A stretch of DNA of 64,000 nt from contig NC_039515.1 in assembly GCF_003672135.1 (NCBI RefSeq), positions 992,001 to 1,056,000 on the forward strand, written 5' to 3'. A program made the position numbers and the translations under genes. This stretch comes from Ooceraea biroi (taxonomy: Eukaryota > Arthropoda > Insecta > Hymenoptera > Formicidae). Position 1 is the stretch's first letter. The number at the start of each line of letters is the position of its first letter. Shown here in pieces: positions 21,845 to 32,173 of this stretch. The notes below the pieces were generated by a model that worked only from the letters and a program-made list of their open reading frames with translations, was not told where the DNA came from and did no database searches.

Positions 21845-23843
21845 TACCATCCTCCTCTTACCTGACACTTCTTCTTGTAATCCTTCTCCATTTAAGACTC
21901 CTCTTCTTCCTTGTCATTACTGCCCAGTCTGAACCTTATTTTATGTTTATACATCAATTCAATTAAATCTTTTTTAAAACTTTCTGCCTCTTCCGTTTCA
22001 TCCTTAATTGATTGGATTATTTTTCAATATTCTCTGACCAATTTTTTTCATGTATTTCTTTGGTTCCTTCACTGTTTCTTCTACTGAATATTCCTTCCGA
22101 GGGCTTATTTATATTTTGCTTTAGTATAATATTTCTCTTTTCCTTAGTAATTTCTTCCTCTCTGTAGTGAAGTTTTCTATTGTATTCTAGATAAGCTTGT
22201 CTGCGATGTCTTCCGTTATCATTTTCTCTTCTATAATTCCCTCTCACCTCTGCTCTGGTACCAAGGTCCTGCCTCTTGTTATTGTTTCTCACTGTAAGCT
22301 CTCTTCTTGGCTCCATGTTTTCACCTTGTTTTGCATATTTACTTACACTACTGTGTACCAAGCTTGGCCATGTCGTTGGGTTAGTGTATCTATCGTATTG
22401 CGGTACAACTTCTTCCAGATTCTTCCCTGTAACCAAATCTGCTTCTACAAAGGATATATTATTATAAGTCCTAACCCCCCCCCCCCCCAACAGAGAATAA
22501 ATCCTTCAGCTGTCACGAGAAACGTGGCGAAACGCTTCTTCCGATTCTGATTCCGAAAAACCGTGTAAGTCGATCCGCGTCAATCCGGAAATCAGCGCAT
22601 GCGTTATAACTTTTAGTTCTTTATATTTTTCAGATACTCCGGGCACTTTCTAGCTGTAGATTTATGATCTCCACAATTGCTGCATCCAATGTCTTTTGTA
22701 CACTCACCATGCGCCTTTTCTCCACAAATTATGCATTTCTGTTCTCTCTTGCATTGTCCTTTAACGTGGCCAAACATGAAGCAATTGAAGCACTGCACCA
22801 CAGGCTCCACATACGGTCTAACCCTTAATTTGAAATGTAAATTTTCGAAAATAGTAAAACTATTCCTTAGTTTGTTACCTTTCATATAAATTATAAAATT
22901 ATCCGTAAACTGCATTGCATATTTATTTGTTATTCTATCCCAGCTTCTCCTTTTCATTCTTTCTATCTTAATAATGTTTTCTTTTTCAATTAAATTCTTC
23001 CACAATTCCAGTACATCGTACGGTCAATCCGTGATTACACCCCTACAGGTTACCGTTCTCTTATCTATATAACCGACCAACCACTTGTTCTCAATCATAT
23101 TGAGTTTATTTAAACAATCATTTGCCTATTGGATTTTTAAAGGTAAGCAACGCCAAATCAAATTTCACCATTACCATACTAACAGGGAATACTCGGTTTC
23201 TATTGCACCAACCCATTATTTTAACGCTATTCTTACCCTTACTGGATGCGACGAACGCCAACCTTATTCTACACTTAATATTAACATGCTCTTTACCTCG
23301 TTCATCGCAGCGTCGTAAATTTTCGCCTAACCTATCCATCTCTTGCTCATCCACATCTATCACCTTCTTCAACTCTCCATTGATAACTAATATGTAACAT
23401 TCTTCTTTGGCTAAATCCTTGTCTTTTCTGCCGTCCTTCAGTCCACCCACTTCTTTCACATTCTTCTTCCTCGGCGACTGATCCATTCTCTGCTCTTCTC
23501 CTCCTTCTATCTCCATATCTTCGGTACCTCCTTCTCATCTTCTAGATTCACCCCAATTATGCCACAGATTTCCGACACATTCGGGCTCATCACCTCTGAC
23601 ATCTCCTTTCCTGAAACTTTTATCGTCCGAGAATCCTCCGTTATCGCTCTCTCACCCCTCCTTTTCTCCTTCATTCCGTTCAATAACATTCACAATTACT
23701 TCCCTCTTGCTACTCTTCGACATTACCGTCATTCCTTGTTTTTTACCTTTTCCAATCTGGACTCTACTTTGAGCTTTCAAATAAGTTTTATAACTGTTCC
23801 CCCGTCCGACCGGGGGAACCGAAGACATTACTCTTTTTTCCAC
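21845..23843 (-). pseudogene. LINE A ORF1 (gag-like, CCHC knuckles), frameshifted
   Basis: Several overlapping minus-strand frames together form an ORF1: a charged N-terminus (from about 23843 and 23516), then an RNA-binding segment. Near 22640-22790 three Cys/His knuckles follow (CFNCFMFGHVKGQC, CIICGEKAHGEC, CSNCGDHKSTARKC). A Lys/Glu/Arg-rich C-terminal region ends near 21850, where the palindromic element interrupts. At least three frameshifts are needed to join the pieces, and a run of about 10 C lies at 22477-22488. This is a LINE nucleic-acid-binding protein, not a retroviral gag. Confidence 0.75.
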
Positions 23844-23985
23844 CTATACATTTACTGTACTCTTAGCTCAATTGCACTTGGTCTGCTTCCGCACCACCTC
23901 TACTACGCACAACTAAAATACCGCCTGATTCCCTTACAACCACGCGCAACAACCGACTTCGACGAAGGTCGTCTCGCTTCTCACC

Positions 23986-25510
23986 GAGAGCGAGAGAGGA
24001 CCAAATTGGAGAGATCTGACTCATCCGAGGAACTATCAGATTCTGATGAGATAGAAAAACGACAAAAAATATTGATCAAATGATTATCATCCAAGAAGAT
24101 GGCTCCTGGATGAGTATATGCATCTGATCAAGGATGAGAAGATGAGAAGATACTGAGAATAATGATGAGAAGATATGCGTAGAGGAAAAAAGTTCTCAGG
24201 TCTAGTGTAAAACAGTTCAATTTATTCCAAGTCCGGCAAGACTACGATTTCCGGAGCGCCAAGTTTTGACCGTAGATTCTTCATCTACAGATCATTATAA
24301 ACAAAACTTAAAGAGTGATAAAAGTGGCTATCTGGTTTAGTTTAGGAGATATGGAGATTTTTAGTCGGAATTTGAGAAATCGACAAAAACGCTTTTTTGC
24401 TAGTTCCAAATTATAAAAGGTTTTAGCCGTTGCTCATTGTTTATTAAAAAGTTATTAACAAAAGAAGTTTCGAAAATATAGTAGTTATTTTGAATATTGA
24501 AAGACATAAACGACGAATATGAACGAAAGAAGGAAAGTCATTTAACCTAACCTAACCTTACTTAACCTAATCTGGTTAGGTTATATTTTCCGAAAGTGGA
24601 GCCCCGGACTTATACGCTCGTTTTCAGCCCGCTTCGCGGAAGGGCGGGGGGGGGGAGGGACGATGCCCCTCCCCCCCGCCGGGATCCGTGCCATGAACCA
24701 GGTGATCAAAATCTGTACGGTGAAATCTGTTCCACCGACTCCGGCGGAGGAGAGGAGTAAAGCCCCTTCCTCCCGCCCTCCTGCGAAGCGGGCTGAAAAC
24801 GATCGTATGTGTCCGGGGTTCCAGTTTCAGAAAATATAACCTAACAAACTTATTTCTTATTTAATGCTAAAATTCCATCAAATATACTCTTTCGTAAACT
24901 TATATGGTATCGTAAAATTATGCTCTAGTCATTAAATATTTTTGTTAATAATTTTGTAATAAACAACGAGCGACAGGTGAAACCTAGTGCGGGTTATTCA
25001 GGAAGGTGACCTTGTAATATATGTCAAACTCAAGTCCTTGCTTCGCGTGGACAGTTGAAAAGTCATGCAAAATCATTAAATTTCTTTTTTTTAAATAACT
25101 TTTTAATAAACAACGAGCGACGGTTAAAACTTTTTGAAGATCACTCAGGAGGACCTCTATAATATATGTCAAGGTCAAGGTCATCGGGACGGGCTCCGTT
25201 ATTGTCAATATTTACCCTATATTGTTATGAATAACGCGAAAATAGTCTGCAACTGGCAAAAAAGCGTTTTTGTCGATTTCTCAAATTCCAACTAAAAACT
25301 TCCATATCTCCTAAACTAAACCAGATAGCCACTTTCACCACTCTTTAAGTTTTGTTTGTAATGGCCTGTAGATGAAGAATCCACGGTCAAAACTTGGCGC
25401 TCCGGAAATCGTAGTATCCCCCCCAAGTCCGAATTTTACAAATTTTTTCGTCGAAGCCCGCACGCTTATCAGTCCGCTAGTCGAATCCTTGATTTTTCCT
25501 TATTTTGATT
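23986..25510 (+). repeat. Right copy of LINE A 329-bp target-site duplication (split by foldback), MFAP1-derived
   Basis: Matches 2711-3039 in two blocks, 23986-24235 and 25432-25510. The MFAP1-like SDSSEELSDSDEIEK codons are visible at about 24013-24060. The sequence after 25510 (GTTCTTGG...) is the continuation of the target, absent from the left side. Confidence 0.75.
24236..25422. mobile_element. 1.2-kb foldback / MULE-like element with 9-bp TSD
   Basis: CCAAGTCCG is duplicated at 24227-24235 and 25423-25431. Long terminal inverted repeats of about 160 bp start at ACTACGATTTCCGGAGCG (24241) and its complement (ends 25416). Inside lies a second inverted pair (GTTTTCAGCCCGCTTCGCGG near 24622 and its complement near 24780-24806) with a G/C-rich core and CCTAA repeats at 24545-24575. 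No protein is encoded. A 9-bp TSD with long inverted repeats suggests a Mutator-like or foldback non-autonomous element. Confidence 0.7.
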
Positions 25511-25633
25511 GTTCTTGGTTCTTGTTACCTGGTTGTTTCTTGTTTGTTCTTCGATCGGTTTTGCATATTTGTGTCTTAATCTCTCGTATATGTACAGGTC
25601 TAATACCGAGGTGATTATCTCAGCGAGGTGTGT

Positions 25634-25920
25634 GACAATATAACTCCGTAAAGGAAACGGAAGAAGAACGGATACAGGACGAAGAGGAAGACAAATCAGG
25701 CAAGAGTTCACAGATGGGAGTTCAGATTATGAAGATTACAATACACTGATTCCGAAGAAAAAATCACGATTAAAGTTTGTGTTCGTCCACAAAAAAAACA
25801 GAATTAGTGACGGAAAACGAGAAAGGTAAAGAAAGGAAAAAGAGAAAGGAGGGATATAGCAGAAACAAGCGGAAGTTGAGGCCAACAAACTGATTGAGGA
25901 ACGATGGAGAGAGAAATGTC
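25634..25920 (+). pseudogene. MFAP1-like pseudogene, middle segment
   Basis: The plus strand reads DGSSDYEDYNTLIPKKKSR then LKFVFVHKK and EKERKE. This corresponds to the acidic tyrosine-rich stretch and the PVFVRKKDR-type block of MFAP1. Frame interruptions are present. It lies downstream of the right TSD copy, as expected if the LINE inserted into this gene copy. Confidence 0.65.
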
Positions 25921-25950
25921 ACTTATATCTCATATATAAATTATATATAT

Positions 25951-26779
25951 TTTAGCGATATGATAAAAACTGAGGTTACATTTGTATTTATAGTTTCGAT
26001 ATTATTTTCCATAAAACGAAAAAACAAAACAAAAATCTACGTATAAATATTGGTAAAAGCATTTAATTTTCAGTATGCTATATAGGAGACTCTGTGCAAA
26101 AGAGACACAGATAGGCAACAAGGATAATATCGAGTAGGAGAGCAAGCTGAACGACGTTTGTACAGATCATGAAAACGACGAGGTAGAATAAGAGACTTGG
26201 AAGTTACACGAGCTGAAGAGGGAAGGGAGCAGCTCAAGGAGGACCATCTGGAGATCGATCGTATTCGCAACATGACCGAGGAGGAACGAAGGCAGGAGGC
26301 ATGATTGAATCTAAAGATGATCACTAATAAAGCGGCAAAAGGTAAATACAAGTTCTTGCAGAAATACTATCATCGTGTGCATTCTACTTGGACAAAGACG
26401 ATGCCATATTTAAATGCGACTTTTCCGGCGCAATCTTGGAAGATTATTTCGATAAGACAATCCCGTCCGTCTGTGTAAAGTCCTGCAAGTGAAGAACTTT
26501 GGGCTCAGTAGCAAAATCAAATATACTCATTTGGTAGATCGAGACAGGTTGATTCATTTTGGATATCAGAGACGGCCCAAAATCTAAAATTTTACAATAA
26601 TCAAGCAGCAGAAATGGAATAAGTCTTCGATCGACCTTCTTTGAAGAAAAGAAAAACTGAGAATTAAATGCTTTTACCAATATTTATACGTAGATCTTTG
26701 TTTTATTTTTTCGTTTTATGGAAAATAATATCGGAACTATATAAATATAAATGTACCTCAGATATATCATGTCGCTAAA
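25951..26779. repeat. Inverted repeat pair enclosing MFAP1 3' segment
   Basis: 25951-26070 (TTTAGCGATATGATA ... AAAGCATTTAATT) and 26661-26779 (its complement, ending ATGTCGCTAAA) are about 120-bp inverted copies. The TTTAGCGACAT motif also begins palindromic sequences in the KIFBP-like spacers near 35710 and 40075, suggesting a dispersed MITE-like repeat. Confidence 0.5.
26071..26660 (+). pseudogene. MFAP1-like pseudogene, 3' segment
   Basis: Reads DHENDEVE, ETWKLHELK, GKYKFLQKYYHR, then VLQVKNFG and KYTHLVDRD. These are the hallmark C-terminal blocks of MFAP1 (KYKFLQKYYHRG..., VMQVKNFG, TKYTHLVDQD). Stops are scattered through it. The block order agrees with the normal gene. Confidence 0.75.
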
Positions 26780-26786
26780 GTATATA

Positions 26787-27546
26787 CAGGGTGTCCCGGT
26801 TTTAACCGACAAACTGCGGGAGCATATTCTACTAGTGGAAATAAGAAAAAATTCTTATATCGAGTTTGCTTAGAAATGCTTTATTACAAAGTTATAAACC
26901 AATATTCAAAAGAAATATCAGATAAGTAACAACGGATTTTTTCACAAAAATAAAAATTATCTACGCAATGATTTAGTGACGCATTTCAAAATGTTGTCCT
27001 TGCACATCGATACAAGCTAGACATCGACGTAGTACAGAATTTGTTACAGTACGACATTCCTGAAAATTTTGTTGCATCTCAGTAACTGAATTAGTAATTC
27101 GTTGCTTTAAATCTATCTGGTACTCTCCTGTTAGGAAATCTACGTTGATACTCTCGTACGGCAGCTCGTGCATTTCCGTCACAGAATCCGTACACGAAAT
27201 GAATATCAGTGTATTCCTCATTAGAAAACACTTTTGGCATTCTGATAGTAATTGCTAGTTGACACGACGATTGAAATCTAACAGCTACTGTTGTGAAAGT
27301 AACAATCATACTGAATCGTTTCAACATAGTGAACATGAATACATGTGAATACACATAACGTAAACATCTTCGACCTTCCAAATTCTACACTATGTTCCGT
27401 TGTTACTTATTTCATATTTCTTTTCAATATTGGTTTATAACTTTGTAATAAAGCATTTCTAAGCAAACTCGATATAAGAATTTTTTCTTATTTCCACTAG
27501 TAGAATATGCTCCCGCAGTTTGTCGGTTAAAACCCGGGACACCCTG
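26787..27546 (-). mobile_element. Mariner-type deletion derivative (DUF4817-like HTH), copy 1
   Basis: A 760-bp element with terminal inverted repeats starting CAGGGTGTCCCGG, flanked by TA on both sides. On the minus strand it keeps the transposase N-terminal HTH ([30 protein letters not shown], from about 27240) and the C-terminal tail ([16 protein letters not shown]). The DDE core is missing. A copy of identical length lies at 48426-49185. Confidence 0.8.
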
Positions 27547-27884
27547 TATAATTTATATACAAGAGATATAAGCGACATTTATTATTTCATTATTATTACA
27601 ATGAATGACATGTAATTTGAACTAGTTTATTATATTTTCCTTTTTCAGAAATACAATAATATTATTTGTACAATTAAACTTTGCATAGAACAAGAAAACA
27701 TAAAACATTTCCAGAATTTAAATCAATGTTCTATAAATAATAAATAGTAATATTGCAGTATCTCATCGGTAAGATCATTAAATTTTTCAATTTTACTTCA
27801 TACTTTATTTTTGGTTTATAATCACAATGATTAAATTGTTGTAACATGATGGCGCTAATATCAGTCAGTGAGTACATTTTGGTA

Positions 27885-28195
27885 CAAACTAGTCTGTCCA
27901 AACAAGGTCGGGAAGAATGACACAAACAGATAATACTGGGCAATGACACGTGTGTATTTGTATTTAGAGAAAGGATGTTTGTATCACATTTTAGACAGCC
28001 ATACCGCAGAGATCATCTGACGAGTTCGAATTGTTTGCACTTATAGTGATCTAACTAGTGTTTTATCGTTAGACGTGACGAAACGATTCATGCTGAAGTT
28101 TACATTTTAGAATTCTCCATTTGCAATTAATACCATATACGTTGAACAAACTCGCTATAGTGATTTGACAAAGGTTATTTAATATACTGATAATT
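27885..28195 (+). promoter_or_regulatory. Conserved 5' flank/leader of KIFBP-like copy 1
   Basis: A block of about 310 bp from ACAAACTAGTCTGTCC to the ATG is repeated before each copy (31856-32173, 36087-36386, 40468-40768) with about 90% identity by eye. It includes a CACGTG E-box near 27945 (changed to CACGCG in copy 2) and the invariant CGCAGAGATCATCTGACGAG. It likely contains the promoter and 5' UTR. Confidence 0.4.
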
Positions 28196-29893
28196 ATGGC
28201 GAAAGCTTCCTCACATGCAGATCAAGCATGGAATCCAAAGCATGTATTGCAGAACTATATGAAATTATGCAATCGTAGGTTGTTTTTGCAGCAGTTGGAT
28301 ACTAAACCTGGTAATATATATAGAAATTATCTATTTAGGATAGACTGTATAGCATCAATATAACAGAATGTGTTTATATCTTGCAGAGGACTTTACCAGC
28401 GATTTTTACGAGACGTTACAATATCATACGACGCAGCTTCTTCACATAAGAATAAGACGTTTACTGAAGGATCACGTAAAATGTTGAAAGTCATAGAAGA
28501 CAAGTTGAGTGATTTGAATAAGAAAGTAACCAAAGGTGAAACAAACTTCAACGATATTATAGCCCTTGCAACGTCTTACTGCAACATGGGTATACTGTAC
28601 AGTTCTTACACAAAAGAGAAGAGACTATACAGTGGTAGAAGTCACTTGAAGAAATGTTTAGAATTGTTAAATGGAAAAGAACAGAATCGCAGAGTTATTT
28701 TGATAGTTATGAGAGCAACTATGCAATTGGAATACATTTGTCAGAAACTAAAGGAACCAAAGGAATGTTGTCCATTTTCACATAAAGCGATTGGTTTCTA
28801 CCTTGAATACACAACACAGCTGAGTTCATTTCCTATGCCTTTCGTCACACTTTCAGTTAGACTCGACGTTGAAGAGTCTGGAAGCACAGACACTATAAAA
28901 TCCATGATGACCCTGTTTTTAAATCTTTTGGAGCACATAACTTGTGAATTTATAGAATGGGATCCAGTTGATCTTATACCTATACATAACTTTTTAATGA
29001 ATCGGTGGACAGTGATGTTAGATGAATTAGATGTATTACATCAAGGTGTCACGTGGGCTGTTACCGCAACTGATTTTTATTCATTCTTTCTAGATAAATG
29101 TCGCTTCAGTGATGCTAGGAATTATCTTGTTGCTACACAATACATATTGGATGAATATGAGAAAGAATTCAAGGCTGCGAAGGAAGCCAACCGTTTGCCT
29201 AAAGATAAAAATATAACTATGGATAGAAAGATTTACTATGATTTAAGAATGCATCTCGATCAAGGAAGGGCTAAGTACGGCAATATGCTCTTTCTTCACT
29301 CGAAAAATAAATTGTTCCATAGCCAAAAGTCCAGAACTAAGAAAGATACATCAAGATCAACGTCTTCTATCAAGTCCAAGGAATCTACGGAGCCAACATT
29401 TTCTTGGAGAAACTTGGACGAACGCATAAAGGATATCGCCAGTCAGATCACTGATAAAACTGCGTCAAATCTCAGTGATGCTAAAGAACTTTTCGTGCAT
29501 ACTGCAAAACGGTTTGAAGACAATAAGGCAAATTTTCTGAAGGCAGGGGACACGTTTATGTATATAGATGCAGCATACAATGTCACATTAACATATAAGT
29601 ATTTAGAATGCTTTCAGCCAGACAGAAATATACGTATAAAAATGCATAAACGACGAGTGCAGATGTTAAAGGATATTTGTGTAGTCGCCAAGGGATCTAC
29701 AGACCATACACTGTTTCTATCAAACTTTTACATGGATATCTTCATTTCTTGTAGCGCTATTATAGACGTAATGATGGAGAATGCAGAAATAGCTGAAAAA
29801 TCATTTACTGAAATAGAAACGGAAGTGTTTGAATATGTAAAAACTTGCGTAGAATCTTTGAAAAGCTTTTGCAATCTGTCTGCTGAAATGTAG
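28196..29893 (+). pseudogene. KIF1-binding-protein-like gene, copy 1 (1-bp deletion)
   Basis: Exon 1 is 28196-28310 (MAKASSHADQAWNPKHV...), exon 2 is 28387-29893. KIFBP/KBP is a TPR-type scaffold that binds kinesin motor domains and regulates microtubule transport. Family signatures are SYCNMGILYSSY, RSHLKKCLELL, FSDARNYLVATQYI and IKMHKRRVQML; the last matches the KMHKRR block of vertebrate KIFBP. In the codons that read QLSYDAA in copies 2 and 3, one T is missing near 28421. Translation from the exon-1 ATG therefore shifts and stops soon after. The remaining 500 codons stay open, so the lesion is recent or a sequence error. It is the first of four tandem copies. Confidence 0.75.
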
Positions 29894-30686
29894 TACTAAA
29901 GTAAAAGTTAAAGTAAAAACTGACTAAAGTAAAGAAAAAGGAAGTTGACCTGGGACATGATTCTTTTTGCAAAATCGTGACTAATCTAATGAGTATTGAC
30001 TGTAGACAAACAATTAAATTTACAAATCTTAAATTTAGTTTGTTGTTACTTTGATGTAAAAACGTGTGGATAAGTACCTTTGTTCTTTTGTATTATACAT
30101 ACATATATACATAAATATATATCTACATACATGTATATATATCATTTTCTAATATGATATTTTTGGCATATAAGTACAATATCTTATTATAATTACATAA
30201 TATATCATATTATATATAGGATATGTATAATGTATGATGTTTTCCAATATCATAGTATACAATATAATGTTTATGTATAAAGATGATATCATTGATATAT
30301 TTATAAAATTGTCTGAAAGAAAGAAATTTTTAGATGATGGAAGTTTGATTTCCTTACTTATGTAGAGTTTTAGATATAATTACGAAAAGTAAGTTTGAGG
30401 AAAGTTTAATTGTATGATATATTAATAAAAACTGATTTTGTCATCACTTTATATTTGTTGTGTATTCTTTTATTATATATCCTATTGTATAGCATGGCAT
30501 ATAATACATTCAAGATAATTAAATTTAGTTAGTGGAAAGTACTTATATTAATACTTATTAAATAAAAATTATATATTCATCATTGTATAATACTATAGCA
30601 ACACAGGCGCGCGCTTTTTTATTTTTTATTTTTCAATTTTCGAGTAATAATATTCATCTATTATTTATTATATAATAAATAACACA
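29894..30686. other. 3' flank of KIFBP-like copy 1
   Basis: Shares blocks with the 3' flanks of copies 2-4: GACATGATTCTTTTTGCAAA, then AATTTAGTTTGTTGTTAC, then TA-rich microsatellite and ATGATATATTAATAAAA, a likely polyadenylation region near 30417. No gene seen. Confidence 0.4.
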
Positions 30687-30993
30687 AATCCTATTCTAAA
30701 AAAGGCGTTAAAGGTGTTATTTAATTATTTCATCGTGTTTCATCAATACAAATTTGACAGAATTGACAGCTGCCGTTTTCACGTTCCTAAGAAATAATAA
30801 ATAAAATTGTCAATATAACCGCACTGACAGCCACTATGACATTCTGACATTCGCAATACGAAGTTCAATAAGTCACACGAAGTTCGAGCCAAGCGAGAGA
30901 ACCAATCAGCGTCGCGGAAAAGAGGCCTCAATATTCGATAAAAAAGAACTTCACGTCTTCACGAAGTTAACACGCCTTTTTTAGAATAGGATT
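30687..30993. mobile_element. 307-bp MITE
   Basis: Terminal inverted repeats AATCCTATTCTAAAAAAGGC at 30687 and its complement ending at 30993. It is absent from the equivalent position in the other KIFBP-like spacers. No coding capacity; TSD not clear. Confidence 0.6.
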
Positions 30994-31249
30994 ATCATAT
31001 AATATTATTAATATTTACCAAATGTGTAATATTTTTTATCCATTGTTTTCAATTTCAAAGATTATTAATTGCAAAAAGAGACGGAAAGGATAATAAAAAG
31101 ATGAAACAAAATATATATAGTTATAATTTCTGCAATAAATATAAATAGTAAATATGCATGTGCAATAAATTTAACAAAGTGTCATGTGACAAATACTTAG
31201 ATAATTCATAATTAATCGATAACGTTTAGTTATACGAACATGAATTTTC

Positions 31250-31480
31250 TTGAAAAGTGTTTCGTCAAAGGGTCGCCAAGCAGTCAAATTTGTTATTTAT
31301 TTAGTTGCGAGGCGAATTTACGGAAAGTCTGGCGGAGAGAAAACGCGAGAGGTTTATAAAAAGAGGGAGGCTCGAAGGCAGAATCTGACGAATCTCTGAG
31401 TTGTTGTAACCAATGTACAATAAATGTTCTCCACTGTCCTTAATTGGAATTCATTATTATATCATCATAATATTTACATT
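31250..31480 (+). repeat. Possible LTR-like fragment
   Basis: Copy-1-specific sequence carrying TATAAAAAGAGGGAGG (31355-31370) and an AATAAA (about 31421) some 65 bp apart, the TATA-to-poly(A) spacing seen in insect LTRs. Ends and TSD are not defined, and no second LTR or coding region is present. Confidence 0.2.
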
Positions 31481-31670
31481 TTTAATAGTCAAATATTTTC
31501 TAAATAAATTATGATACAAATAAGAATTGCAATACTAATCCTTCAAATCGACTGCCAGAATACATTTCAAAAAGAATCAAATTTCTAAACATATTTCTTA
31601 ACTATTGTGTAGGTTTTTAAATGTTGTACTTATTAAAATTATTTGTCATAATGTAATCGTAAATAATAGC

Positions 31671-31799
31671 GTATTTTACACCGATCGTTTGATACGCGTA
31701 TCAATTAATACATTTGAGCTAATCAGCCAATGACAAAACGCGAATGTACTAGTTAGTTATTATATTTGATACGTGTATTAAACAATCGGTGTAAACTAC
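31671..31799. mobile_element. 129-bp hairpin MITE
   Basis: The left end GTATTTTACACCGATCGTTT and right end complement GTAGTTTACACCGATTGTTT form inverted repeats of about 34 bp. Unique to the spacer between copies 1 and 2. Confidence 0.55.
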
Positions 31800-32173
31800 T
31801 TTGTCTGTTAAATTATTGTTGTAATATGATTGTGACCTACCATCGTTCACATTTTAGTACAAACTAGTCTGTCCAAAAAAGGTCGGAAAGAATAACACAA
31901 ACAGATCATATTGGGCAATGACACGCGTGTATTTGTATTAAGAGAAAGGATGTTTGTGTCACATGTTAGACAGCCACACCGCAGAGATCATCTGACGAGT
32001 TCGAATTGTTTGCACGTATAGTGATCTATAAACTAGTGTTTTGTCGTTATACGTGACGAACCTATTGATGCTGAAGTTTACATTTTGGAATTCTCCATTT
32101 GCAATTAATACCATATACGTTGAACAAACTCGCTATAGTGATTTGACAAAGGTTATTTAATATACTGATAATT

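Larger units (their letters stand above)
3040..23985 (-). mobile_element. LINE A: near full-length non-LTR retrotransposon (I-group-like), decayed and multiply interrupted
   Basis: On the minus strand this element has a 5' end at 23985, a gag-like ORF1 with CCHC knuckles, an ORF2 with APE endonuclease, reverse transcriptase, RNase H and a C-terminal CCHC-like motif, and an A-rich tail at 3040-3047. RNase H plus APE plus gag knuckles is typical of the I group of LINEs. Removing the three insertions (LINE C, LINE B and the 12-kb palindrome) with one TSD each leaves about 6.2 kb, a normal full-length size. Frameshifts and stops make it non-functional. It sits in an MFAP1-like pseudogene. Confidence 0.85.

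Noticed and set aside
21845..23843. Retroviral or LTR-retrotransposon gag
   Set aside because: The CCHC knuckles are followed by APE endonuclease and RNase H-containing ORF2 with an A tail and no LTRs, so this is a LINE ORF1.
24545..24585. True telomere or telomere boundary
   Set aside because: Only about four imperfect CCTAA units inside a transposable foldback, with normal sequence on both sides.
28370..29893. Independent gene starting at 28370 in KIFBP-like copy 1
   Set aside because: The apparent start is a GTG inside the intron. Comparison with the other copies shows a 1-bp deletion in exon 2 created this frame.
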